Below are positions 35,843 through 44,796 of a stretch of DNA of 64,000 bases, piece after piece. The DNA lies in assembly GCF_001270745.1 (NCBI RefSeq), contig NZ_KQ434756.1, positions 210,906 through 274,905 of the forward strand. The letters run 5' to 3'. How positions within the stretch are numbered: position 1 is the first letter of the stretch; each line of letters opens with the position of its first letter. The stretch comes from Jiangella muralis. GTDB taxonomy: Bacteria > Actinomycetota > Actinomycetes > Jiangellales > Jiangellaceae. Below the pieces are notes generated by a model that saw only the letters and a list, made by a program, of their open reading frames with translations, did no database searches and was not told the DNA's origin. Both the position numbers and the translations under genes were made by a program.

Positions 35843-37851
35843 TGAACACCACGACTCCGGCCGCCGACGTCGTCCCGCCCACCCGCCAATGGGGGGTGGC
35901 GGCGGCCGGCGTCGCCCTGGTCACGCTGGTCGTCGCGCTCGTGCTCGGCGGCGGCGACGCCACGTCCGGCATCCCCGGCCTGGGCGACCCCGGCGAGGTC
36001 ACCAAGTGGGGGCTGCCGATCGCCCGGGCCATGCTCGACGGCGCCGGCGCGGTCACCATCGGGCTGCTCGGCCTGGCGGTCGTGCTGTCGACCCGCAAGG
36101 GCCAGCTCGGCGGCGAGGCGCTGCACGCACTGCGGGCGGCGTCGCTGTCGGCGCTCGTGCTGGCCGTCGCCGCCGCCGTCGTCCACCTGCTGACGCTGTC
36201 CGACCTGGTCGGGCGGCCGCTCCCGGACGCACTGGCCGGCGACTCGTTCGTCTCCTACACGTCGACGGTCGAGCAGGGCCGGGCATACGCGGCGATGGTC
36301 GTGCTGGCGCTGGCGATCATCCCGGCTGCCCGGCTGACGCTGGGGCACGGCGGCGCGATCGCGCTGCTCTGCCTCGGCATCGCGACGCTCGTCCCGATCA
36401 GCCTGATCGGGCACTCGTCGTCCGGCGACTACCACCACTCGGCGCGGGTGTCGCTGCTCGTGCACCTCGTCGGGATGGCGCTGTGGGTCGGCGGGCTGGT
36501 CGCGCTGTCGTGGTACGCGGGACGGCGGGGGAAGGAGCTGCCACGCGCGGCCCGCGCCTTCTCCGCCGTCGCGCTGGGCTGCTTCGTCATGGTGGCGGCG
36601 AGCGGCGTGCTGAACGCCTGGGTGCGGCTGGAATCGCTGGCCGAGGTGTTCACGTCCGCGTACGGGCTGATCCTGTTCGGGAAGGTGCTCGCGCTGATCG
36701 CGCTGGGCTGGCTCGGCTGGCGGCACCGCGGCCACACCCTGCCGCAGCTCGAGTCCGGCCGTCCGGGCGCGTTCCGCCGGCTCGCCGTCGGCGAGGTCAT
36801 CATCATGGCCGTGGCGCTGGGTCTGGCCGTCGCGCTCAGCCGCACGGAGCCGCCCGGCCCCGAGATCCCCGAGGTGCGCACCGTCGTCCGCACGCTCATC
36901 GGTTTCCAGGTCCCGCCCGAGATCAGTCCGCGCCGGCTGCTGACCGAGTACTACCCCGACGCGATGTTCGCGCTCGGCATCCTCGCCGCCCTCCTGCTCT
37001 ACCTCGGCGGCGTGTGGCGCCTGCACCGTCGCGGCGACAAGTGGCCCGTCGGGCGAACCCTCGCCTGGCTGACCGGCCTCGCCACCGTCGCCGTCGTCGG
37101 GCTGAGCGGGCTGCAGACCTACGGCATGGTCATGCTGTCGGTGCACATGGTGCAGCACATGATCCTCATGATGGTGAGCCCCATCCTGCTGGTCCTCGGC
37201 GGCCCCGTCACGCTGGCCCTGCGCGCGCTCAAGCCGGCCCGGCGGGGCCAGTTCGGCCCCCGCGAGGCCATCACCGCCGCCGTCAACAGCCCGGTCGCCC
37301 AGGTGCTGACGCACCCGCTGGTCGCGCTCGCGCTGTTCGTGTCCGGCTCGTTCACCGTCTACTTCACCGGCCTGTTCGAGACGGCGATGCGCTCGCACAC
37401 CGGCCACATGCTGATGAGCGCCCACTTCCTCGTGGTCGGGTACCTGTTCTACGAGATGCTCATCGGCATCGACCCGCTGCCCAAGCGCCCGCCCTTCCCC
37501 GCCCGCGTCGTCCTGCAGCTGCTGGCCATGTCCTTCCACGCCGTGTTCGGCCTCGCCCTCATGGAATCGTCCCGCCTCATCGCCGGCGACTACTACCGTG
37601 AGATCGCTACCGAGATGCCCTGGCTGCCGGCGCCATTGGACGACCAGATCCTCGCCGGGCAGATCACGTGGGGCTTCGGCGAGCTGCCCGGCCTGATCGT
37701 CATCGGCGCCCTGTTCGTCCAGTGGTACCGCTCCGACGAACGCGAAGCGCGCCGCTTCGACCGCCGCGAAGGCGAGGACGAGGCCGAGCGCGCGGCCTAC
37801 AACGCCTACCTCGCCCAACTCGACGAGCGGTCAAAGCGCGAGCAGGCCTGA
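35842..37851 (+). CDS. Copper importer CopD fused to cytochrome oxidase assembly factor CtaG
   Basis: This 669-residue integral membrane protein has two parts. Residues ~15-345 are CopD-like, with a His-containing helix in HLVGMALWVGGLVAL. Residues ~370-640 are a CtaG-like caa3 assembly domain with HMVQHMILMMVSPILLVLGG (~434-453), GHMLMSAHFLVVGYLFY and SFHAVFGLAL. Both are known to handle copper, so the fusion probably brings copper across the membrane for cytochrome oxidase assembly. This arrangement is common in actinobacteria. Translation is coupled to copC through a one-base overlap (TGATG). Confidence 0.9.
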   Translation: MNTTTPAADVVPPTRQWGVAAAGVALVTLVVALVLGGGDATSGIPGLGDPGEVTKWGLPIARAMLDGAGAVTIGLLGLAVVLSTRKGQLGGEALHALRAASLSALVLAVAAAVVHLLTLSDLVGRPLPDALAGDSFVSYTSTVEQGRAYAAMVVLALAIIPAARLTLGHGGAIALLCLGIATLVPISLIGHSSSGDYHHSARVSLLVHLVGMALWVGGLVALSWYAGRRGKELPRAARAFSAVALGCFVMVAASGVLNAWVRLESLAEVFTSAYGLILFGKVLALIALGWLGWRHRGHTLPQLESGRPGAFRRLAVGEVIIMAVALGLAVALSRTEPPGPEIPEVRTVVRTLIGFQVPPEISPRRLLTEYYPDAMFALGILAALLLYLGGVWRLHRRGDKWPVGRTLAWLTGLATVAVVGLSGLQTYGMVMLSVHMVQHMILMMVSPILLVLGGPVTLALRALKPARRGQFGPREAITAAVNSPVAQVLTHPLVALALFVSGSFTVYFTGLFETAMRSHTGHMLMSAHFLVVGYLFYEMLIGIDPLPKRPPFPARVVLQLLAMSFHAVFGLALMESSRLIAGDYYREIATEMPWLPAPLDDQILAGQITWGFGELPGLIVIGALFVQWYRSDEREARRFDRREGEDEAERAAYNAYLAQLDERSKREQA

Positions 37852-37912
37852 CCCCGGCGGGCACGATTTCGCCCGCGCGTCAGCGTCGGCTAAACTCGTC
37901 CCGCCAACGCAA

Positions 37913-37985
37913 GGACAGGTAGCTCAGTTGGAAGAGCGTCCGCCTGAAAAGCGGAAGGTCGGCGGATCGAACCCGCCCCTGTCCA
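37913..37985 (+). tRNA. tRNA-Phe (anticodon GAA)
   Basis: The 7-base acceptor stem GGACAGG pairs with CCTGTCC at 37978-37984, with A at the discriminator. The anticodon loop CTGAAAA lies between TCCGC and GCGGA and gives anticodon GAA at 37946-37948. The T arm GGCGG-ATCGAAC-CCGCC is intact. The 3' CCA is not encoded. Confidence 0.96.
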
Positions 37986-38383
37986 CCCCTTCACCAGCAC
38001 GTTCCTTGGTCGCTGGTACATCGCCCGGCGTCGCGAGTTTCATGATCATGTTCACTGGCGGTCGCTGACCCGCCGCGAGCGGACATGATCATGGCGGGCG
38101 GACGAGGGATGACCCCGCGCCCACCGGCCGGGAGGGACCGACGGGCGCGAGGCCAGCTCAGGGCCGCTGCTCAGCCGGTCACCGAGCGGTGCAGCTCCTC
38201 GCCACCGTTCTCGTCGGCGCAGAAGCGACAAAGCGCACATCGCGCGAGACCATACCGCACCCGAGCGGCACCGAAACCGGCTCGGCGGAAGAACGGCCGC
38301 CCGGTGCGCAAGGACGGACGCGTCGATCCGCTCGTCCGTCGGCGGGTTGACTTCGAGTGCGCTCGAAACCGTAGCGTCGAGAG
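37986..38383. other. Intergenic region after tRNA-Phe
   Basis: No gene is supported here. It contains a hairpin at 38041-38093 and the presumed promoter of the aldo/keto reductase. A frame at 38085-38447 runs into the reductase gene and shows no protein-like content. Confidence 0.5.
38041..38093. terminator. Hairpin downstream of tRNA-Phe
   Basis: CATGATCATGT (38041-38051) and ACATGATCATG (38083-38093) are complementary over 11 bases, with a 31-base loop that can itself pair (GGCGG with CCGCC). It lies 56 bases after the tRNA. It could end tRNA transcription or belong to the family of long-loop palindromes seen elsewhere in the window. Confidence 0.45.
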
Positions 38384-39451
38384 ATGCGCTATCGACCCCT
38401 CGGCGGCACCGGCATCCACGTCAGCCCCTACTGCCTCGGCACCATGATGTTCGGCGCGGCCGGCAACCCCGACCACGACGACAGTGCCCGCATCATCCAC
38501 GCCGCGCTGGACCGTGGGATCAACTTCGTCGACACGGCGGACATGTACTCGGCCGGTGAGTCCGAGGAGATCGTGGGGAAGGCGCTGCAGGGCCGCCGCG
38601 ACGACGTCGTGCTGGCGACGAAGGTGCACTTTCCTTTGGGTGACAGGCCGTTGACCGAAGGACCGAACCGGGGCGGCAACTCGCGCCGCTGGATCATCAC
38701 CGCCGTCGAGGATAGCCTGCGCCGGCTGCAGACCGACTGGATCGACGTCTACCAGGTGCACCGGCCCGACCCCACCACGGACATCGAGGAGACGTTGTCG
38801 GCGCTGACCGACCTCGTCCACCAGGGCAAGATCCGCGCGTTCGGCCACTCCACGTTCCCGGCCGAGGAGATCGTCGAGGCGCAGTACGTGTCCGAGCGGC
38901 GCGGGCTGCTGCGCTTCCGCACCGAGCAGCCGCCGTACTCGCTACTCGCCCGCGGCATCGAGACGTCGGTGCTGCCGACCTGCCGGCGTTACGGCCTGGG
39001 CGTCCTGACGTGGAGCCCGCTCGCCTCCGGTTTCCTCTCCGGCCAGCAGCGCAAGGGCAGCCCGGTCGACCTGACGAAGGGACGGGCACGGCTGACGCCC
39101 GGGCGATTCGACCCGGCGCTGCCGGTGAACGCGGCCAAGCTAGAGCTGGTCGAGCGCCTCGTCGAGGTGGCCGACGACGCGGGGTGCACGTTGCCGCAGC
39201 TGGCCATCGCGTTCACCCTGGCGCACCCGGCGGTCACGTCGACGATCATCGGGCCGCGCACGATGGAGCAGCTGGAGTCGTTGCTCGACGGCGCCGAGGT
39301 CACCCTTGACGACGCGACGCTGGACCGTATCGACGCGATCGTGCCGCCCGGCAGCAACGCCTACCACCCGGACGGCGCGTGGACGCCGGTCTCGCTGTCC
39401 GACCCGGCGCACCGGCGTCGTCCATTCAGTGACCGCGGCGCCGTCGGATAA
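38384..39451 (+). CDS. Aldo/keto reductase
   Basis: This 355-residue NADP-dependent oxidoreductase has the AKR tetrad. Asp is in NFVDTADMYSAGESE, Tyr in MYSAGES, Lys in LATKVHFPLG and His in YQVHRPDP. The C-terminal cofactor motif is HPAVTSTIIGPRTMEQLESLL, described as residues ~280-300. The gene stands alone with long gaps on both sides. The physiological substrate is unknown. ATG 38384 is the natural start. Confidence 0.9.
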   Translation: MRYRPLGGTGIHVSPYCLGTMMFGAAGNPDHDDSARIIHAALDRGINFVDTADMYSAGESEEIVGKALQGRRDDVVLATKVHFPLGDRPLTEGPNRGGNSRRWIITAVEDSLRRLQTDWIDVYQVHRPDPTTDIEETLSALTDLVHQGKIRAFGHSTFPAEEIVEAQYVSERRGLLRFRTEQPPYSLLARGIETSVLPTCRRYGLGVLTWSPLASGFLSGQQRKGSPVDLTKGRARLTPGRFDPALPVNAAKLELVERLVEVADDAGCTLPQLAIAFTLAHPAVTSTIIGPRTMEQLESLLDGAEVTLDDATLDRIDAIVPPGSNAYHPDGAWTPVSLSDPAHRRRPFSDRGAVG

Positions 39452-39893
39452 ATGTGTCAGGGCGACGACATCAGTGCGGCGCATGCGTCACAAAGCACCG
39501 GCCGGACAATTGAGCCTTGAAGCATTCGTGGCCGCCGAAAGGCCCCGCACATTCTGGCCGAATGGCCGATAAGAAAGAAGGTGTGCGAAAAAAGAAAGCG
39601 ACCGTCGAAAGTAGCGGACACGGGCGGCCGGTTGCCCACCGCCCGTGTCGACGCCTGGCGGCTTGTGCGATGCGACAGTGCAGCCATACCCCACCCGGGG
39701 CTGACTCCGTCACACTCGCGACGCCGACCCGATCTCGCGTGATCCTGCACCACAGGTCACACGACTTCTAGTTACGCGTTCCCGCGCAGCCCCCGCCGCA
39801 GGCCTGGCCCGCCGCCTACGGGCCCAGCCTTGACTTCCCCGTTACCGCCCCCGCTCAGCAAGGTCGAGCGTATGGTGGGACGATTCTCACCCC
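39452..39893. other. Intergenic region between AKR gene and bldC
   Basis: This 442-base gap has a purine-rich, relatively A-rich patch around 39558-39605. I see no recognisable gene. Small frames on both strands (for example 39517-39771 and 39471-39713) have no family content and no good ribosome binding sites. Terminators for the convergent neighbours would be expected here, but I cannot place one. Confidence 0.5.
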
Positions 39894-40115
39894 TTAGAGC
39901 TCGCCGACCTCGACGCGCTCCACTGCGGACCCTTGCCCGTTGAGCAGCGCACGCACCTCGGACTCGCGGTACCGCCGGTGGCCACCGAGCGTCCGGATCG
40001 ACGTGAGCTTGCCGGCCTTGGCCCACCGGGTCACCGTCTTCGGATCCACCCGGAACATGGCCGCCACCTCGGCAGGAGTGAGGAGGGGCTCGGCGTCTTG
40101 TGTCCTGGTCGCCAT
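39894..40115 (-). CDS. bldC: Developmental regulator BldC
   Basis: This 73-residue MerR-like DNA-binding protein controls the onset of sporulation and differentiation in streptomycetes. It reads LLTPAEVAAMFRVDPKTVTRWAKAGKLTS and GGHRRYRESEVRALL, split here at ~11-39 and ~43-57. This is a near-exact match to BldC from memory. The start is ATG 40115 with AAGGAGGT at ideal spacing. It occurs near the branched-chain dehydrogenase and purM genes as in Streptomyces, which supports orthology. Confidence 0.95.
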   Translation of the reverse strand: MATRTQDAEPLLTPAEVAAMFRVDPKTVTRWAKAGKLTSIRTLGGHRRYRESEVRALLNGQGSAVERVEVGEL

Positions 40116-40307
40116 CGTCACCTCCTTAGATCCCATAGCGGGAGGTTTCCCGCCACACCGGATATTCCACCTTGCCGACCCCCTGGAACGACACCGCCCG
40201 TACGGCTCGACTCAAGCCAGCCATTCGGATGATGTCCACCCAGGGTGTCTCTAGCCTACGTAAGGTTCACGTAAGCCGCGAACCGACCCAACTCGTGCGG
40301 GGCCGGC

Positions 40308-41945
40308 CTACCCGGCATCGGAGATCGTCCGCGTGCCGGCACCACCCACCTCCGCTTCTCGCGCCGTTCGTCCACCCTTGACTGCGAGACACAGCAGTGC
40401 CCCACATGCCACGGCGGCGACCGGAACGATCAGCGTCGGCTTCATTGCATCAACATAGCCCTGTATGAACACATCGTGGGCCATTTCGGCGATCTTTCCC
40501 GCGACTTCTTGAGAAACTCCCGGTGGCAGTGCCATGTCAATTCCATCTTGTGCGCCGCTGACCTGCAGACCTCCCTCTGCGGCCCCGGCGAAGCCGTCGA
40601 TGAATGGTTGCCGCGCGTCGGGTGGCAAAGCCGTTGCGGCCGCAACCGCCTCGGAATGCAGACGGCTCGAGAGCAGCCCTTGCAGGACCGCCCCGATGAC
40701 CGCGCTGCCCACCACCTGACCCAGCTGACGGTTCGTGTTCAGCACCCCGGACGCCGCGCCGGCCACCCGTCCGGACACGTCGCGCATCGCCACGGTGTTC
40801 ATGGGGGCGAAAACGCACCCCAGCCCCAGCCCCGCAACCAGCAGCGACGGCAGGAAGTGCCACCACTGCGCGGAGTCGGTGGCCACCATGGCGAAGGACA
40901 GCACGCCGCCGCCATAGAGCAAGAGGCCCGTGATCAGGATGTACTTGCCGCCGACGCGGTCGGTGAACCGGCCGGCGAACGGCGCCACGAACATCGCGAC
41001 GACGGACATCGGCGCGAGCGTCAGCCCGGCCTCCAGCGCGGTGTGGCCGAGCACCGTCTGCAGGTAGATGGTGATCGGCAGGAACGTTCCCACCATCCCG
41101 ATCGCGACCAGCCCCGCCACGCCGTTCATCACCGAGTAGTTGCGGTCGCGGAACAGGCCGAACGGGATCAGCGGCTCGCGGTCCTGACGCATCGCCTGCA
41201 GCACGAGGAACACGGCCAGCAGGACGGCGCCCACCACCAGCAGCGCGGGGATCGACACGAACTCCCACACCTGCCCCCACCCGAACCGCTCACCCTCGAC
41301 CAGCCCGAACGTCAGGCAGACCAGCGCCACGCTGGCCAGCGCCACGCCCGGCAGGTCGAGCGAGTGCCGCTCGCGACGGGGCGACTCCGGGATGATCGAC
41401 CACGCCATGGCCAGCACGACGACGCCCACCGGCACGTTGACGAAGAAGATCCACCGCCAGTCGAACACCGTCACCAGCAGCCCGCCCAGCGTCGGCCCGG
41501 CGACGGTGGCGACACCGGCCACCGCGCCCCAGATGCCGAACGCCGTGCCGCGTTTCTCCGGCGGGAACGTCATGATGAGCAGCGCGGACGTCTGCGGCAT
41601 GAGGATCGCCGCGCCGATGCCCTGCACGACACGGCAGGCGATCAGCATGGCCGGCCCCTGCGACAGCCCGCAGGCCAGCGAGGCCAGCGTGAAGACCGAG
41701 ACGCCGAGGATGAACATCATCCGCTGGCCGCGCAGGTCGCCGAGGCGGCCGGCCGTGATGACCAGCACCGCCAGCATGATCACGTAGGCGTTGATCACCC
41801 AGAGGATCTCGTCCAGCGACGCGCCGAGCTCGGTCATCATGCTCGGGATGGCGATGTTGACGATCGTCACGTCGAGCAGCGTCATGAAGAAGCCGAGACA
41901 CAACGTGAGCAGGATCGCCCACGGGTTCCCGTGCCATCGCCTCAC
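40308..41945 (-). CDS. DHA2-family MFS drug exporter (EmrB/QacA type)
   Basis: This 545-residue membrane protein has about 14 hydrophobic segments. Motif D-like LDVTIVNIAIPSMM is near residue 25, motif A GRLGDLRGQRMM near 66, and motif C GPTLGGLL near 152. It belongs to the EmrB/QacA group of proton-driven multidrug exporters. It lies between bldC and the amino acid dehydrogenase, from which it is divergent (92-base gap). No regulator of its own is adjacent. Confidence 0.92.
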   Translation of the reverse strand: MRRWHGNPWAILLTLCLGFFMTLLDVTIVNIAIPSMMTELGASLDEILWVINAYVIMLAVLVITAGRLGDLRGQRMMFILGVSVFTLASLACGLSQGPAMLIACRVVQGIGAAILMPQTSALLIMTFPPEKRGTAFGIWGAVAGVATVAGPTLGGLLVTVFDWRWIFFVNVPVGVVVLAMAWSIIPESPRRERHSLDLPGVALASVALVCLTFGLVEGERFGWGQVWEFVSIPALLVVGAVLLAVFLVLQAMRQDREPLIPFGLFRDRNYSVMNGVAGLVAIGMVGTFLPITIYLQTVLGHTALEAGLTLAPMSVVAMFVAPFAGRFTDRVGGKYILITGLLLYGGGVLSFAMVATDSAQWWHFLPSLLVAGLGLGCVFAPMNTVAMRDVSGRVAGAASGVLNTNRQLGQVVGSAVIGAVLQGLLSSRLHSEAVAAATALPPDARQPFIDGFAGAAEGGLQVSGAQDGIDMALPPGVSQEVAGKIAEMAHDVFIQGYVDAMKPTLIVPVAAVACGALLCLAVKGGRTAREAEVGGAGTRTISDAG

Positions 41946-42037
41946 CGTGCTGCCTCCTCGGTACCGCCGGTCGTCCTAGAGTGAGCTTGACACCAGCCCG
42001 CACACCCCGCGGGCTCTGACGTGAAAGGGTCACCACC

Positions 42038-43132
42038 ATGACCAAGGCGTCGCCGCTGGTGTTCGGTCGACACACCGGACACGAGCAAGTCGTTTTCTGC
42101 CACGATGCCGGAAGCGGCCTACGAGCCATCATCGCGCTCCACTCCACCGCCCTCGGACCCGCCCTGGGCGGTACCCGGTTCTATCCGTATGAATCCGAGG
42201 ACGCCGCACTCGAGGACGTCCTGCATCTCTCCCGTGGCATGACCTACAAGAACGCCCTCGCCGGCCTCGACCACGGCGGCGGCAAGGCGGTCATCATCGG
42301 CGACCCGGAGCTGGACAAGTCCGAGACGCAGCTGCGCGCCTACGGCCGGTTCGTCCAGTCCCTCGGCGGCCGCTACATCACCGCCTGCGACGTCGGCACC
42401 TATGTCGCCGACATGGACGTCGTGGCCCGCGAGAGCCGGTGGGTCACCGGCCGCTCGCCGGCCGAGGGCGGCGCCGGCGACTCCAGCGTGCTCACCGCGT
42501 TCGGCGTGTTCCAGGGCATGCGCGCGGTCGCCGAGCGGTTGTGGGGCGGCACCAGCCTGGCCGGACGGCGGGTCGGCATCGCCGGCGTCGGCAAGGTCGG
42601 CTCCAAGCTGACCGGCCTGCTGCTCGACGAGGGCGCCTCGGTCGTCGTCACCGACGTGTCCGAGCATGCGCTCGACCAGCTGCGCGCCGCACACCCGCAG
42701 GTCGACGTCGTCGACGACGCCACCGCGCTGCTGGGCGCCGGCATCGACGTGTACGCGCCGTGCGCGCTGGGCGGCGCCCTCGACGACGACACCATGACGT
42801 TGCTCACCGAGGGCAAGGTGGCCGCCGTCTGCGGCGGCGCCAACAACCAGCTCGCCCACGCCGGCATCGAGAAGAGCCTCGACGACGCCGGCGTCCTGTA
42901 CGCGCCCGACTACGTCGTGAACTCCGGCGGCGTCATCCAGGTCGCCGATGAGCTGCACGTATTCTCGTTCGACCGGGCCAAGACGAAGGCCACGAAGATC
43001 TTCGACACCACCCGCGCGATCTTCCAGCTGGCCGCCGACGACGGTGTGCCCCCGGCCGTCGCCGCCGACCGCCTGGCCGAGCGCCGAATCGCCGCCGTCA
43101 GCCGATTGCGTGATGTCTACCTGGGCCGATGA
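42038..43132 (+). CDS. vdh: Branched-chain amino acid (valine/leucine) dehydrogenase
   Basis: This 364-residue NAD-dependent amino acid dehydrogenase catalyses reversible oxidative deamination of valine, leucine or isoleucine. The substrate motif is [14 protein letters not shown] ([11 protein letters not shown]), followed by the catalytic lysine region [19 protein letters not shown]. The Rossmann motif is [12 protein letters not shown] (~186-197). The context (BldC, DUF3073, purM) matches the streptomycete vdh locus. A leucine or phenylalanine preference cannot be excluded. It follows a 92-base divergent promoter region. Confidence 0.9.
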   Translation: MTKASPLVFGRHTGHEQVVFCHDAGSGLRAIIALHSTALGPALGGTRFYPYESEDAALEDVLHLSRGMTYKNALAGLDHGGGKAVIIGDPELDKSETQLRAYGRFVQSLGGRYITACDVGTYVADMDVVARESRWVTGRSPAEGGAGDSSVLTAFGVFQGMRAVAERLWGGTSLAGRRVGIAGVGKVGSKLTGLLLDEGASVVVTDVSEHALDQLRAAHPQVDVVDDATALLGAGIDVYAPCALGGALDDDTMTLLTEGKVAAVCGGANNQLAHAGIEKSLDDAGVLYAPDYVVNSGGVIQVADELHVFSFDRAKTKATKIFDTTRAIFQLAADDGVPPAVAADRLAERRIAAVSRLRDVYLGR

Positions 43133-43276
43133 CGCACGGGGCCCGCTTGTTGGTACCGGATGAGGCGGAACAGCCTCCGACCCTGTACCGTTGACCCTAC
43201 GAGTAGATGTCATTCGAACGGAAACGAGGGCGTCCAGTGAGCTGGTCGCCCCGGTTTGTGCGAGGGGGTCGACCCT

Positions 43277-43498
43277 ATGGGGCGCGGCCGGGCCAAGGCC
43301 AAGCAGACAAAGGTCGCCCGTCGGTTGAAGTACCAGCAGCTGGACACCGACTTCGGCGCTTTGCAGCGTGAGTTGGGCACCGACGGCAATGACGATAGTC
43401 ACACGGACCTCGACGAGGAGAACGACGGCGAGGAGTACGACGAGTACTCGCGCTACCTCGACGACGATGACGACGAACCCCGTCGTCACGCGGGTTGA
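43277..43498 (+). CDS. DUF3073 protein
   Basis: This 73-residue small protein has a basic N-terminus (MGRGRAKAKQTKVARRLKYQ) and a strongly acidic C-terminal half rich in Asp and Glu. It belongs to the actinobacterial DUF3073 family, whose function is unknown. The start is ATG 43277 behind GAGGGGG. It is found next to purM across actinobacteria, consistent with this position. Confidence 0.9.
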   Translation: MGRGRAKAKQTKVARRLKYQQLDTDFGALQRELGTDGNDDSHTDLDEENDGEEYDEYSRYLDDDDDEPRRHAG

Positions 43499-43527
43499 CC
43501 GGGTCCGATAGCGCAACGTTTCGTCCG

Positions 43528-43569
43528 GGCGGTCTGCCGGCCTCGGGTCGCCGGGGCCAGCAGACCGCC
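43528..43569. terminator. Hairpin between convergent DUF3073 and purM genes
   Basis: GGCGGTCTGC (43528-43537) and GCAGACCGCC (43560-43569) pair over 10 bases around a 22-base GC-rich loop. It sits exactly between two convergent stops and would work for both genes. Confidence 0.65.
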
Positions 43570-43581
43570 TGAGCCGTTCGA

Positions 43582-44652
43582 TCAGCCGCGATAGGCGCCG
43601 TGCAGCGTCGCCGATCCGTCGCCACCGACCACCTCGCCGGCGATCCACGCCGTCACCCCACGGTCCGTGAGCAGCCGCACCGCCGCGTCGGCCGCGTCCG
43701 CCGCCACGACGGCCACCATGCCGACACCCATGTTGAGGGTCTTCTCCAGCTCCGGCTCCGCCACCTCGCCGACGGCGCCGACCAGCCCGAACACCGGCTG
43801 CGGCGCCCACGTCGCGCGGTCCAGCCGGGCCGTCACGGTGCCGGGCAGCACGCGGGCCAGGTTGGCGGCCAGCCCGCCGCCGGTGACGTGCGACATCGCG
43901 TGCACCTCGACGGCGGCCGCGAGCGCCAGGCAGTCCTGCGCGTAGATGCGGGTCGGCTCGAGCAGTTCCTCGCCCAGTGTGCGGCCCAGTTCGGGCACGT
44001 CCCGGTCCAGCGCCCAGCCGGCCCGCTCGAGCAGGACGTGCCGCACCAGCGAGTAGCCGTTGGAGTGCAGCCCCGACGACGCCATCGCGACGACGACGTC
44101 ACCGGCGCGCACCCGCTCCGCGCCGAGCAGGGCGTCGGCCTCCACGACGCCCGTGACGGCGCCCGCGACGTCGTACTCGTCCGGGCCCAGCAGGCCGGGG
44201 TGTTCGGCCGTCTCGCCGCCGCTGAGCGCGCAGCCCGCCGTGACGCAGGCCTGCGCGATGCCCTTGACGATGGCGGCGGTGCGCTCCGGGACCACGCGGC
44301 CGCAGGCGATGTAGTCGGTCATGAACAGCGGCTCGGCGCCGCACACGACGATGTCGTCGACGACCATGCCGACGAGGTCGAAGCCGATGGTGTCGTGGAC
44401 GTCCATCCGCTGCGCCACCGCGACCTTGGTGCCGACGCCGTCGGTGCTGGTGGCCAGCAGCGGCCGCCGGTACGCCTTGAGCGCGCTGGCGTCGAACAGC
44501 CCGGCGAAGCCGCCGAGACCGCCGACGACCTCGGGGCGGCGGGTCTTGGCGACCCACTCCTTCATCAGCTCGACGGCGCGGTCGCCGGCCTCGATGTCGA
44601 CCCCGGCACTGGCATAGGTGGCGCCCGAGGGCGCATTCTCACTGCTCGACAC
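43582..44652 (-). CDS. purM: Phosphoribosylformylglycinamidine cyclo-ligase
   Basis: This 356-residue enzyme (AIR synthetase) catalyses the ATP-dependent ring closure of FGAM to AIR, step five of purine synthesis. It shows YASAGVDIEAGDRAVE, LLATSTDGVGTK, GFDLVGMVVDDIVV, LSGGETAEHPG and SSGLHSNGYSLVR, all PurM hallmarks. The start is GTG 44652; no strong ribosome binding site is visible. A frame extending to 45585 is a shadow of the GNAT gene. purF is on the same strand 2.2 kb away, with two unrelated genes between. Confidence 0.95.
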   Translation of the reverse strand: MSSSENAPSGATYASAGVDIEAGDRAVELMKEWVAKTRRPEVVGGLGGFAGLFDASALKAYRRPLLATSTDGVGTKVAVAQRMDVHDTIGFDLVGMVVDDIVVCGAEPLFMTDYIACGRVVPERTAAIVKGIAQACVTAGCALSGGETAEHPGLLGPDEYDVAGAVTGVVEADALLGAERVRAGDVVVAMASSGLHSNGYSLVRHVLLERAGWALDRDVPELGRTLGEELLEPTRIYAQDCLALAAAVEVHAMSHVTGGGLAANLARVLPGTVTARLDRATWAPQPVFGLVGAVGEVAEPELEKTLNMGVGMVAVVAADAADAAVRLLTDRGVTAWIAGEVVGGDGSATLHGAYRG

Positions 44653-44688
44653 GGACAGAAGCGTATCCGGTAGGCTGGGGTCCAGTGT

Positions 44689-44709
44689 CCGGGCCGTGAG
44701 CCGGCCCGG
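44689..44709 (+). promoter_or_regulatory. First leader hairpin upstream of the leader peptide
   Basis: CCGGGCC (44689-44695) pairs with GGCCCGG (44703-44709) around a 7-base loop in the presumed 5' leader. A promoter -10-like TAGGCT lies at 44671-44676. It precedes the strong ribosome binding site of the leader peptide. Confidence 0.4.
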
Positions 44710-44731
44710 CCCGACAGGAGAGGAGGTCGCG

Positions 44732-44779
44732 ATGTACCGCCATGGTTTCCGCGCCGCCCTCCACGGTGAGGGCGGCTGA
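44732..44779 (+). CDS. Candidate 15-residue leader peptide (MYRHGFRAALHGEGG)
   Basis: An ATG at 44732 follows GGAGAGGAGG, the best ribosome binding site in the neighbourhood, and opens a frame of 15 codons. Its TGA at 44777-44779 is 17 bases before the GNAT start. Codons 8-15 lie within a perfect 9-base hairpin (44753-44776). The GNAT ribosome binding site sits in a second hairpin directly after the stop. This layout is typical of leader peptides that control translation or transcription of the next gene. The peptide itself has no homolog I recognise. Confidence 0.6.
   Translation: MYRHGFRAALHGEGG
44753..44776 (+). promoter_or_regulatory. Attenuator-like hairpin inside the leader peptide
   Basis: GCCGCCCTC (44753-44761) and GAGGGCGGC (44768-44776) form a perfect 9-base stem with a 6-base loop. 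It ends just before the leader stop. A ribosome moving through or stalling on the leader would melt or free it. Confidence 0.55.
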
Positions 44780-44794
44780 CTCTCCGAAGGAGAG
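44780..44794 (+). promoter_or_regulatory. Hairpin sequestering the GNAT ribosome binding site
   Basis: CTCTCC-GAA-GGAGAG is a 6-base stem with a 3-base loop. The right arm is the whole Shine-Dalgarno sequence, two bases before ATG 44797. When folded, it would block translation of the acetyltransferase. Confidence 0.6.
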
Positions 44795-44796
44795 AC

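Noticed and set aside
37913..37985. tRNA-Phe as an integration site
   Set aside because: I found no duplicated tRNA end, integrase or mobile genes nearby.
38085..38447. 120-residue plus-strand frame
   Set aside because: Composition is shadow-like, and it overlaps the real aldo/keto reductase start.
39471..39771. Small frames on both strands between AKR and bldC
   Set aside because: No recognisable motif or ribosome binding site.
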